This document shows, piece by piece, positions 1-6,898 of a stretch of 17,372 nucleotides of DNA. Position 1 is the first letter of the stretch. Every line of letters starts with the position of its first letter. Origin of the DNA: Armatimonadota bacterium (GTDB lineage Bacteria; Armatimonadota; Chthonomonadetes; Chthonomonadales; Chthonomonadaceae); assembly GCA_026392135.1 (NCBI GenBank), contig JAPLCR010000073.1:1-17372 (forward strand), given 5' to 3'. The position numbers were made by a program, and so were the translations under genes. The notes below the pieces were generated by a model. The model saw only the letters and a list, made by a program, of their open reading frames with translations, searched no databases and was not told the origin of the DNA.

Positions 1-17
1 CTTGCAGTTTCGGCATT

Positions 18-59
18 CGCCCTTCCCCTTGTGAAGGGGCAAGGGTTGGGATGGGGTGG
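18..59. repeat. GC-rich palindromic repeat, copy 1
   Basis: This is an intergenic GC-rich element whose core reads CCCCTT-GTG-AAGGGG, a 6-bp stem with a 3-nt loop. Its reverse complement begins CCACCCCATCC and matches the second copy at 1665-1711, which lies in inverted orientation on the other side of the CotH-like gene. It resembles the REP-like intergenic palindromes dispersed in many bacterial genomes. The rest of 1-225 shows no convincing gene. Confidence 0.6.
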
Positions 60-225
60 CTGGGTCAGTGCGGAGGCATTGCAGTATGGATAGGGAAGAG
101 GGCTAGGTCGTGTTGTCTAGCCTAAAAAGCTAAGGCATCGTAAAGAAACGACCTCGGTATCTGTCCGCTCAGTTTATGCGTAAAACGGAAGGCATATCGC
201 GCCACGCCCATCCCATATAAATCGC

Positions 226-1527
226 CTAAAGCGTTTTCTCTGTAACGGGAATTTTTTTTAGCTGCTCCCCAACCTCACGGAAGCGTCCACGTATCCTATC
301 GCGTAGTGCTTCCATCTGTTGCCCGTAACCGTTGCCTTCATCTTTGTTGATAGCAGTGAGAACGGGTTTTATTTTCGCTTCCACCTCCACAAGCCGCTTC
401 AAACGTGCCTCTATCCGCACCGTACTCAGCAAAAGTTTACGCATTCGAGAGAAGTAGCCTTCACGCCCTTCTGGAGTCTCTAAAATGCTACGTGCAATCA
501 TCCCTTGAAAATCAGGAAGGATGGGACCCTCAACATTCCCAAACATCTGGTCCATCCCAGAGGGAATAAAGACGATTTTGTTGCTTGCGAGGTCATGGTA
601 GACACGGTAGTTGTTGCGGTTCATGGGGTATCCGTCCCAATCCCACAACATTGCCTCCAACGCAATGTAGGTAAGGAAGCGATTCATATCTAATAGTTGA
701 CTTAGACGATTAAAGCGCAGGTCAAGTTTGGGCTCTTTGGAGGCATCAGCAAGAGCTTTAAGCTCAAGTTGCTCCTGCTCTTTTTGCCCTTTTTTACCAG
801 AGAGAAGCTCTAGCGGTTGGTCGAGGTCACGCAGAAATCCACCATCATAGAGGTTCCCATGGGTGTCTTTGAAGTGGTGCATCAGAAACTGTTTGTCATA
901 TCCCTCTTTGAGAGAGTACATACCACACTTACGCCCGTTAATGGATAGGGTAGCGTGTGCGATACGTGCGGCAGGAACACCTGCTTCTCGGAATATCTCC
1001 CCACAGAGGAGTTCTGTTGAATAGGTGGGATCTTGAACTGAGTTCGCGAGATGAAATTTTCCCATCCCGCAGAAACGTTGTTTCTTAACAAACTTGTCCA
1101 TATTAAAGGTAATGCCGGGCTTATCATCTACCCCTTGGAAGCTACCAGCCGCCCCGCGCAGGTGTACCCCCACCCTGTTGTATATCTTATTGCCCGCTTT
1201 GAGAGTCGCCTCTACATATTTCCGGGGTTCATTACGGAGAGAGTTTAGTGCCTCTGCACTCAACTCAATTTCAATATTCAAAACACTATTCCGGTTAAAG
1301 ACCGCGTCCGATTCGGAGAGGGGAGGCGCAGGCTTAGGGAGAGCAGGCTTTACAAGAACAGGTTTTGCAAGAACAGGTTTTGCAAGAACAGGTTTGGGAG
1401 GTGTGACTCTGCGAGAGTGTTGGTTAGGTTTGGTTGTAGCTCTTCGAGGAGGCTTTAGGGTGTTTGCCTGCCCCAGTATAGGGGTGAGAAGCACCGCCAT
1501 TGTGATTATGATTATCTGTTTCTTCAT
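226..1527 (-). CDS. Secreted CotH-like (spore-coat kinase fold) protein
   Basis: 433 residues. A signal peptide is visible at about 1-21 (KK followed by a hydrophobic stretch). A Lys-Pro linker follows at about 45-67, built from KPVLA-type units, and then a CotH-like domain at about 80-425. Recognisable parts are GVHLRGAAGS (120-129), a LANS segment (160-163), MLWDWDG (293-299), NRNNYRVYHD (303-312) and IPSGMDQMFG (321-330). The last corresponds to the family's fIPWDxDxxFG metal-binding Asp, here D326, although the usual WD before it is replaced by SG. CotH proteins are atypical secreted kinases in spore formers and fungi; outside those groups the substrate is unknown. The ATG at 1527 starts a clean signal peptide, but its ribosome-binding site is weak (purine-rich GAAAGAAAG). 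Family assignment is fairly sure; kinase activity is not. Confidence 0.8.
   Translation of the reverse strand: MKKQIIIITMAVLLTPILGQANTLKPPRRATTKPNQHSRRVTPPKPVLAKPVLAKPVLVKPALPKPAPPLSESDAVFNRNSVLNIEIELSAEALNSLRNEPRKYVEATLKAGNKIYNRVGVHLRGAAGSFQGVDDKPGITFNMDKFVKKQRFCGMGKFHLANSVQDPTYSTELLCGEIFREAGVPAARIAHATLSINGRKCGMYSLKEGYDKQFLMHHFKDTHGNLYDGGFLRDLDQPLELLSGKKGQKEQEQLELKALADASKEPKLDLRFNRLSQLLDMNRFLTYIALEAMLWDWDGYPMNRNNYRVYHDLASNKIVFIPSGMDQMFGNVEGPILPDFQGMIARSILETPEGREGYFSRMRKLLLSTVRIEARLKRLVEVEAKIKPVLTAINKDEGNGYGQQMEALRDRIRGRFREVGEQLKKIPVTEKTL
1353..1397 (-). repeat. 15-bp coding minisatellite, three units
   Basis: Three head-to-tail 15-bp units of plus-strand sequence CAAGAACAGGTTTTG occur at 1353-1367, 1368-1382 and 1383-1397, the last with one change. 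Degenerate units lie to the left. Each unit adds five residues (KPVLA/V) to the linker of the CotH-like protein, so changes in copy number keep the reading frame. Confidence 0.85.
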
Positions 1528-1664
1528 ATCAGGGTTTGGTTTTCTTTCTTTCTGATTTCAAACATTCACACCCTATAAGACGTAGCAGGCGCGGCGAGGA
1601 TACGGTTTATTTTGGATACTACGGTGGAAGCAGAGAGGAGGCGTGTTGCGCCCCCAATAAGTAA

Positions 1665-1711
1665 CCCACCCCATCCTGCCCCCTCTTGGAAAGAGAAGGC
1701 AAGGTGGGGTG
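1665..1711. repeat. GC-rich palindromic repeat, copy 2
   Basis: This copy starts with CCCACCCCATCC and contains the hairpin CTCTT-GGA-AAGAG (stem 5, loop 3). It ends in AAGGTGGGGTG. It is a diverged, oppositely oriented copy of the element at 18-59. It sits in the 265-bp gap between the CotH-like gene and the end of the hydroxylase gene, where nothing else is recognisable. Confidence 0.6.
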
Positions 1712-1792
1712 ATTGAGAAGCACATCTATACGTAACTGACGAGTTAGGGGTATAGCGATTAGGAAGTTGGCGAAACTTGCAAGCGACTGCTC

Positions 1793-2389
1793 CTACCCTG
1801 CTGTAACCTTCTCTCTCTTTGCAGGCTGGCGGCTCTTGTTTGCCTCCGCAATAAGCGCATCCTCTTCACGGCTTGCCTTGGCACTGATGAAGGTTCCGAG
1901 GCACAGGTCGGCTAATGGGAAGAAAACATTCAAGTTCTTCAAAAAATGTTTGTGATGGATGCGGTGGTGCTCCTTCGCAAACTTAAAGTAGAAGAAGTTC
2001 TCGAAGCCGCGCCGTTTCGGAACGTGCATGGCGTAGTGAAAATACTCGTAGACGAAGTAGTAGGTAGTCACTGCGGCAACGCCACCCCAAACACTCGGAA
2101 TACCCGTAAAGTACTGAATGGCTATCTGAAACGGCAAGTGAAACCCCACGAAGAGGGGGAGCGCAAACCAGTCCATTGCAATATGCTCTTTGGCGCGTCC
2201 CTCACGGCATTCGTAGGATGAGGGCGAGTATTTGTAGCGGAGATGGTGTACGTTATTGTGGGCGCGAAAGGTCGCTTTGATGAACTTGTTCGAGTGAAAA
2301 AGGTATTTGTGAAAAGCCCATTCAAAAAAGCTCGCGTACAGAAAATAGACAACAAAAGCGATTAACTCGCTCGTTAAAATCGGACTCAT
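1793..2389 (-). CDS. Fatty acid hydroxylase / sterol desaturase superfamily protein
   Basis: 198 residues with the full set of histidine boxes of the di-iron membrane hydroxylase superfamily: HKYLFH (27-32), HNNVHH (44-49), HYAMH (118-122) and HHRIHH (141-146). Hydrophobic segments at about 7-25, 75-95 and 98-116 place it in the membrane with the boxes on one face. The short length and box spacing are closer to beta-carotene hydroxylase and short fatty-acid hydroxylases than to the longer sterol desaturases. The likely reaction is O2-dependent hydroxylation or desaturation of a lipid or carotenoid; the substrate cannot be read from the sequence. The ATG at 2389 has a purine-rich AAGGGAAG 8-15 nt upstream, and a strong promoter lies at 2466-2494. 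It is not obviously in an operon with the CotH-like gene. Confidence 0.85.
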   Translation of the reverse strand: MSPILTSELIAFVVYFLYASFFEWAFHKYLFHSNKFIKATFRAHNNVHHLRYKYSPSSYECREGRAKEHIAMDWFALPLFVGFHLPFQIAIQYFTGIPSVWGGVAAVTTYYFVYEYFHYAMHVPKRRGFENFFYFKFAKEHHRIHHKHFLKNLNVFFPLADLCLGTFISAKASREEDALIAEANKSRQPAKREKVTAG

Positions 2390-2413
2390 AGTGTGTTACT
2401 TCCCTTCTATAGA

Positions 2414-2431
2414 GGAGGCATCAATGCCTCC
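2414..2431. promoter_or_regulatory. 8-bp perfect palindrome in the hydroxylase 5' leader
   Basis: GGAGGCAT-CA-ATGCCTCC is a perfect 8-bp inverted repeat. It lies between the minus-strand promoter at 2466-2494 and the start codon at 2389, inside the predicted leader of about 70 nt. No T tract follows on either strand, so an operator or a leader hairpin is more likely than a terminator. Confidence 0.5.
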
Positions 2432-2465
2432 CGCAAACACCCTGCACAAGCGCAAGACTATTGGC

Positions 2466-2494
2466 ATTATGACTGCCTCAACTAGGTTTGTCAA
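2466..2494 (-). promoter_or_regulatory. Sigma-70-like promoter for the hydroxylase gene
   Basis: On the minus strand a perfect -35 TTGACA (2494-2489) is separated by 17 bp from CATAAT (2471-2466), five of six matches to the -10 consensus. Transcription would begin near 2459 and run into the gene starting at 2389. Confidence 0.75.
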
Positions 2495-2737
2495 GCATAT
2501 CCCGCCGTTGTTACCTGTTTCTACAAAGTGATATTGGAACATTTTAGGCTCACCTAATTTTGTCTGCTAACTCCCTCTACGAAACGGCTACTTGCCGGGT
2601 TTCACAGTGTTATTTTGTAAACAGTCTTTAGTAAAGAGCGTTTCGTTAAGAGGAGGTTTTGCGGCAGTGTCCTCTCTGCACTGGTATTCGTGTACTTCGT
2701 ACCGCTTCTAATAAATCGGCGAACAGGTACTCCTCCG
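2495..2737. other. Intergenic stretch without a recognisable gene
   Basis: This is the middle of the divergent gap between the hydroxylase and isomerase genes. No ORF, tRNA or clear terminator was found. The only structure noticed is a pair of 7-nt complementary words (ACGAAAC near 2579, GTTTCGT near 2640), too weak to call. Confidence 0.5.
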
Positions 2738-2766
2738 TTGACAAATAGTGCCTAAGAGTGTACACT
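2738..2766 (+). promoter_or_regulatory. Sigma-70-like promoter for the isomerase-foldase operon
   Basis: TTGACA (2738-2743) is followed after 17 bp by TACACT (2761-2766), four of six matches. Transcription would start near 2773. That excludes the in-frame GTG at 2758 as start codon of the following gene and supports the ATG at 2830. Confidence 0.75.
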
Positions 2767-2829
2767 CTAATCTACTTTCACTACCACACGCAAAATGCGC
2801 TTTTTGCGCTAAAAAAGGGCTGTTCGACG

Positions 2830-3714
2830 ATGCAACTCGCCGCAATTACGGATGAAATTTCACAAGATTTTGAGCATTCGCTCGATGTCTTGCTAGAGTA
2901 CGACGTGCGCCATGCCGAACTGCGCGGGCTTTGGGGCACAAATATCGCAGACCTCTCCGCAGAGCAGGTTGCCCGCGCCCAAAGAGCCTTACGCGAACGC
3001 GGTATGAGTACAGTCTGTTTAGCCACTCCTTTTTACAAGTGCGACCTCGCCATCAATGCCGCAAACGAAGGCGAGAAGGCGGGGCGGATGCACCTCGCGC
3101 AACCCCGAACTTTCGCTGAACAGATGAGTATTCTACGGCGTTGCGCCGACCTTGCAGATGCCTTCAATACCTCTTTCATCCGTGTATTTACCTTCTGGCG
3201 CAAAGCCGTTCTTACCCCCGAAATCGAAGCGCAAATCGTAGAGGCATTTCAAGAGCCGCTAGAGTTTGCGAAAGAGCGTGGACTAACACTGCTCCTTGAG
3301 AACGAGCACGCCTGCTACATCGGTACAGGCGCAGAGGCGGCACGCATTGCACAGGCTATCAACCACCCTAACCTTAAAGTCGTCTGGGATCCGGGTAACG
3401 CCTTATGTGCAGATGAACTCCCCTTCCCCGATGGCTACAACGCCGTAAAGCCCTACATCGCACACATTCACATCAAAGATGCGAACTGGGCAGAGAGCGA
3501 AGAGAAGGGGCGACACCCCAAATGGTGCGTGGTTGGCGAAGGTGAGATTGACTATGTTGGACACCTTACCGCCCTACGAAACGACGGATATAGCGGATAC
3601 CTCTCATTAGAAACCCACTACGTACCGGAGACGGGAAGCGGAGAGAGTGGCAAGGGAACCCCCGAAGACGGTTCCCGTCCCTGCCTCGCTGCCCTGCGAA
3701 AACTCCTAGCGTAA
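2830..3714 (+). CDS. Sugar phosphate isomerase/epimerase-type TIM-barrel protein
   Basis: 294 residues, the usual size for the xylose isomerase-like TIM-barrel superfamily (AP endonuclease 2 / IolE / hydroxypyruvate isomerase group). Likely metal ligands lie in the usual order on the barrel strands: E157 in LLLENEH, D187 in WDPGN, H214 in HIHIKD and E261 in LSLETH. Members are cytoplasmic and isomerise, epimerise or dehydrate sugars and inositols using a divalent metal; the substrate here is unknown. The ATG at 2830 was chosen because a promoter at 2738-2766 starts transcripts downstream of the upstream GTG, and AAAAAAGGG lies 9-17 nt before it. It is followed 16 nt later by the foldase gene, so the two probably form one operon. 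Confidence 0.85.
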   Translation: MQLAAITDEISQDFEHSLDVLLEYDVRHAELRGLWGTNIADLSAEQVARAQRALRERGMSTVCLATPFYKCDLAINAANEGEKAGRMHLAQPRTFAEQMSILRRCADLADAFNTSFIRVFTFWRKAVLTPEIEAQIVEAFQEPLEFAKERGLTLLLENEHACYIGTGAEAARIAQAINHPNLKVVWDPGNALCADELPFPDGYNAVKPYIAHIHIKDANWAESEEKGRHPKWCVVGEGEIDYVGHLTALRNDGYSGYLSLETHYVPETGSGESGKGTPEDGSRPCLAALRKLLA

Positions 3715-3730
3715 CGATAAGGATACAGTA

Positions 3731-5566
3731 ATGCCTGATCTACTTTCAATCACAACTTGGCGAAACCTCTTTACAAAACACGGCTCGAAAGCCGCTTGGG
3801 TAATGGTTATTGTTATGAGTACCGGTCTTATCCTGTCACTAGGACCAGGCTTAAACCGTGGTGCCCAGAACAATGGACTCGACCTTGACCAGCAGATAGC
3901 AACCGTAAATGGGGCACCCGTTATCCTCAAAGAGTTTATGGAGGCGACGCAACGCCAGACGGGACAGGCGGGTGAAGAGCAAGCCGCTACGCAAGGAAAC
4001 GCAATGACGGGTGTGGTGATGAACCACATCATTCAAGAAGATGCTCGCACGCGAAATGTTAGCCCAGATGATGCCGAGGTAGATAAAAACCTCACCGAAC
4101 TGCACGATGCCATTACCAAAGACGGCGGGGAAGATAGGTGGCACGACTACCTACAGTCACAGGGCGTGACAAAATCGGAAATGCGAGACCGAATTGCCAA
4201 GCAGTTGCTGGGGGTCTCTCTTATAAAGAGCTATGGCAACGAGTTCAAAGTAACGGAAGAGGATGCGAAGAACCAGACCGCAGAGGTGAAAGTCAAGTTT
4301 GTTCTGGTGCGATCCGACGCAAAAAGCGTGTTCCCAGCACAGCCTGGTGCGCCCAAGCCCCTTCCCGACGCGGATGCGAAGAAGAAGGCAGAAGAGCTGA
4401 AAGCGCAGGTGAAGGCGGGCGCGAACATAACCAATATCGCGAAGAAGTTTTCGGGCGACTTTACTGGCAAAAGCGGCGGTGACTTAGGTTTCCGTAGCGA
4501 ATACCGTGGGAACCCGCAGAACGAGAGTCAAGGCGCACTCGGTTATGGTGCCGATTTTGACAACGCGGTTCATGCAGCCAAAAAGGGAGAGACTACCGAA
4601 GTGGTAAAAGTCGGCGGATTTATCCCCGGCTATGGCTTCGCACTCGTAGAGGACAGAAAGAACACGCTCCCCAAAGACTTCGACGTTAAAAAGGCGATGG
4701 ACGATTTGAAGTCTACGAAGGCGCAAAAGAAGTTCACAGAGATCATCCGGGCAAAGCTGGAAGAGGCGAAGGTCGAGATATCTGACCCCGTTATCAAGGC
4801 GCACTACACCTTCTCCAAACTAGAGCAGGCACGGCAACAGCAGATGATGTCGCAGATGGGGCAGAGCCAAGGTAAGCCCGTCACCCCTGCGGATGTTGCG
4901 AAGATGGAAGCAGACGCGCTCAGCCAGTACGAGGCTCTCCTTGTAAAGCAGAAGGGCGACTCCACGTACAGCCTTATCATCGCTAGCCTCATCAAGCCGA
5001 AACTGGTGGACGCAGGAACGCCTCTTGCACAACGTGATCCAATTCGAGAGCGGCTCATCACCCTCTACGAGGACGGACTAAAGTCAACCGACTCCCCCAT
5101 GCTCCGCAAAGAGCTGGCGGGCTACTATCGCGATAAGCGGAACTTTGAGAAGTCTGCGGAGCATTTCAAAATGGCTTCGCGCCTCCTCTCCGCAACACCG
5201 CCCACCGATGCCGCTTCGGCACAAAACGCAATTCGCGAACATGAGACGCTTCTGGCAAGTTTCCGTAGCCTGAACAAAAACGAGATGGTGATAAGTGAGC
5301 AGAAGCTCCTCATCGATTTGAACCAACAGCTCGCGAAATTCAAAATTACGGAAGAGGTTGAGCGGAAGAAGCAGGCAGAAGCGATGAAGAACCAGCCCAA
5401 GCCTACGCTTCCGAAGCCTGAGCTAACACCTAAGAGCGCAAAACCTGACGCGAAAGCAGACACGAAGTCTACCCCACCCGCTTCCAAACCGGACGCGAAG
5501 GCAGAGAAGCCCAAAGAGGCTGACAAGCCTAACGCAAAACCGGATACGAAGACAGAGAAGAAGTAG
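3731..5566 (+). CDS. Membrane-anchored SurA/PrsA-like peptidyl-prolyl isomerase (PpiC domain)
   Basis: 611 residues. One transmembrane anchor lies at about 21-42, followed by a SurA-type chaperone region at about 55-170. A parvulin (PpiC) domain at about 185-308 is recognised from KVKFVLVRSDA, KFSGDFTGKSGGDLGF, FDNAVHAAKKGETTEVV and GYGFALVEDRK. A helical, TPR-like stretch follows at about 400-530. The end is a low-complexity Lys/Pro/Ala/Asp tail from about 550. It would fold exported proteins on the outer face of the cytoplasmic membrane by catalysing prolyl cis-trans isomerisation. The ATG at 3731 has AAGGA at a 7-nt spacing and follows the isomerase stop by 16 nt. A strong terminator follows. 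It is longer than typical SurA (about 430) because of the helical region and tail. Confidence 0.88.
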   Translation: MPDLLSITTWRNLFTKHGSKAAWVMVIVMSTGLILSLGPGLNRGAQNNGLDLDQQIATVNGAPVILKEFMEATQRQTGQAGEEQAATQGNAMTGVVMNHIIQEDARTRNVSPDDAEVDKNLTELHDAITKDGGEDRWHDYLQSQGVTKSEMRDRIAKQLLGVSLIKSYGNEFKVTEEDAKNQTAEVKVKFVLVRSDAKSVFPAQPGAPKPLPDADAKKKAEELKAQVKAGANITNIAKKFSGDFTGKSGGDLGFRSEYRGNPQNESQGALGYGADFDNAVHAAKKGETTEVVKVGGFIPGYGFALVEDRKNTLPKDFDVKKAMDDLKSTKAQKKFTEIIRAKLEEAKVEISDPVIKAHYTFSKLEQARQQQMMSQMGQSQGKPVTPADVAKMEADALSQYEALLVKQKGDSTYSLIIASLIKPKLVDAGTPLAQRDPIRERLITLYEDGLKSTDSPMLRKELAGYYRDKRNFEKSAEHFKMASRLLSATPPTDAASAQNAIREHETLLASFRSLNKNEMVISEQKLLIDLNQQLAKFKITEEVERKKQAEAMKNQPKPTLPKPELTPKSAKPDAKADTKSTPPASKPDAKAEKPKEADKPNAKPDTKTEKK

Positions 5567-5591
5567 GTTTTCGTTTCTGAACGGTTATCCG

Positions 5592-5630
5592 AAGTTCCCG
5601 CGCCCCAATTAGGGCGCGGGAACTTTTTGT
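5592..5630 (+). terminator. Rho-independent terminator
   Basis: A perfect 14-bp GC-rich stem (5592-5605 with 5612-5625) and a 6-nt loop run directly into TTT, giving five consecutive T at 5624-5628. It lies 26 bp after the foldase stop codon and ends the isomerase-foldase operon. The -35 region of the next promoter overlaps its T tract. Confidence 0.92.
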
Positions 5631-5657
5631 CTTAATTTTCTAGTTCTGGTGTATAAT
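5627..5657 (+). promoter_or_regulatory. Promoter of the ATPase-rsmI operon
   Basis: A perfect TATAAT lies at 5652-5657. The best -35 is TTGTCT at 5627-5632 (four of six) with a long 19-bp spacer, so the promoter may be weak or activator-dependent. Transcription would start near 5664, inside the inverted repeat that follows. Confidence 0.6.
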
Positions 5658-5658
5658 A

Positions 5659-5700
5659 AACATACGTCATTTTTGACGTACATCAAAAATGACGTATGTT
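5659..5700. promoter_or_regulatory. 16-bp perfect inverted repeat with three TGACGTA boxes (likely operator)
   Basis: A perfect 16-bp inverted repeat (5659-5674 with 5685-5700) surrounds a 10-nt centre. The 7-nt word TGACGTA occurs three times: reversed at 5663-5669, forward at 5674-5680 and forward at 5690-5696. The left box can therefore pair with either of the others. The repeat begins one base after the TATAAT box and overlaps the expected transcription start, so only part would be transcribed. That favours a DNA operator for a dimeric regulator over an RNA hairpin. The ribosome-binding site AGGGAGG follows immediately at 5701. Confidence 0.75.
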
Positions 5701-5711
5701 AGGGAGGCATT

Positions 5712-6896
5712 ATGATGAGAATGCAAAAAGCGAATCCGGGCGGAACCCTTGCACCGGATGAAGTGGTGGGGCGCGACGAACTGGTAGAGCAACTCTGGCG
5801 GAGACTGGAAAGGCAGAGCCTCTATATCACCGCAGAGCGGCGGATGGGGAAATCTTCCGTTGTGCGCGATAAGATGGGGAGCACGATTCCTGCTGGTTGG
5901 ACGTTTCTCTATCTGGATGTCTCCAATGCCGTTACGCCATTGGAGTTTGTCGAGGTGCTATTGGGAGCGAGTCGGCAGTCTCTTTCAGCGGCAACTGTTG
6001 GAAAGTTTAACTTTCTTCAGATTGCCAGCAAGCTGGCTGGGCTTCAGATAACAGCACCTCTTGGATTCAAATTGCCGGACACGCTTAAGGTGCAGTGGAA
6101 AACGCTTCTTACGGAACTGCTTCAAGACCTTGAGAATCTGGGCGGCGTGGTCGTTCTCGCTTTCGATGAACTCCCTCTCATGCTGGACGCGATACAACGA
6201 CGCGAAGGTGCCGCTGTGGTGATGGAGATTCTGGACACGCTCCGCGCCGTTCGCCAAATGAATAGCCCTCTCCGCATGATATACACGGGTTCGCTCGGAA
6301 TACACCACATTTTGAGCGTTCTACGAGAGCAAGGCTATCAAAACGAACCGATTAACGATATGTATACGGTCAATCTGGAACCCCTGACGGAAGCGCACGC
6401 TACGGAACTCGTTCTTCGCCTTCTGTATGGGGAGAGTGTATCCTGCGATAACTACGACGCGATAGCCCTCCACATCGCCCAAGAGACGGATAGAATCCCC
6501 TTCTACATTCAACACGTCGTCGCGGAACTTGGCGTTGCCGGAGCCATCGCTACGCAGGAGCGGGTGAACGACTACCTGCATGAGAGCCTGAATGACGGGC
6601 TTGACCGTTGGAATCTAGTCTACTACGACGAAAGAATAGACACTCACTACCTGCTGGCGCATCGGCAAATCGCAAGGGCGACACTGGATATGCTTGCCAC
6701 ACAGCCGCCCAAAACAGTAGACGAAATCACGGAGGGCATTGACCCCGCCCGAATAGAGCGAGATAGGGAGACCGTCTTGCGCGTACTACGCCTACTGGGT
6801 TCAGACCACTACACAACAGTAGAAGAGGGACGGTATCGGTTCCGTAGCGCCTTCATTCAGCGGGTGTGGCGCAGTCGGCGAGGCTTGGGGGAGTGA
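5712..6896 (+). CDS. P-loop ATPase, COG1672/STAND-like, first of a pair
   Basis: 394 residues. Near the N-terminus is a VVGRDEL entry motif (18-24). A Walker A of AxxxxGKS type, AERRMGKS, follows at 41-48. The Walker B is VVVLAFDEL with D152 and E153, and a YTGSLG sensor-like segment lies at 191-196. The C-terminal third looks like a winged helix ending in YRFRSAFIQRVW. This architecture fits archaeal-type AAA+/STAND ATPases that act as ATP-driven switches. No effector or membrane segment is seen. AGGGAGG at 5701-5707 precedes two adjacent ATGs (5712 and 5715); the second has the better spacing, so the protein may be one residue shorter. The stop is 2 nt before the next start, so the two ATPases are translationally linked. 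The target is unknown. Confidence 0.75.
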   Translation: MMRMQKANPGGTLAPDEVVGRDELVEQLWRRLERQSLYITAERRMGKSSVVRDKMGSTIPAGWTFLYLDVSNAVTPLEFVEVLLGASRQSLSAATVGKFNFLQIASKLAGLQITAPLGFKLPDTLKVQWKTLLTELLQDLENLGGVVVLAFDELPLMLDAIQRREGAAVVMEILDTLRAVRQMNSPLRMIYTGSLGIHHILSVLREQGYQNEPINDMYTVNLEPLTEAHATELVLRLLYGESVSCDNYDAIALHIAQETDRIPFYIQHVVAELGVAGAIATQERVNDYLHESLNDGLDRWNLVYYDERIDTHYLLAHRQIARATLDMLATQPPKTVDEITEGIDPARIERDRETVLRVLRLLGSDHYTTVEEGRYRFRSAFIQRVWRSRRGLGE

Positions 6897-6898
6897 CC

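Noticed and set aside
1353..1397. CRISPR-like array
   Set aside because: The units are contiguous 15-mers without spacers and lie in coding sequence.
1094..1555. 153-residue plus-strand ORF opposite the CotH-like gene
   Set aside because: It mirrors the repeat and signal-peptide region, has no ribosome-binding site or family features, and the minus strand clearly encodes a secreted protein.
2758..2829. N-terminal extension of the TIM-barrel gene from a GTG at 2758
   Set aside because: The promoter at 2738-2766 would start transcripts after this GTG, and the extra residues do not resemble the family; the ATG at 2830 gives the normal N-terminus.
5125..5526. 133-residue minus-strand ORF opposite the foldase tail
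   Set aside because: It is an antisense shadow of the Lys/Pro/Ala-rich tail with Ser/Gly/Phe-rich low complexity and no start signals.
5659..5700. Reading the ATPase palindrome as a terminator or riboswitch
   Set aside because: The expected transcription start lies inside the left arm, so the full hairpin would not be transcribed, and no T tract follows.
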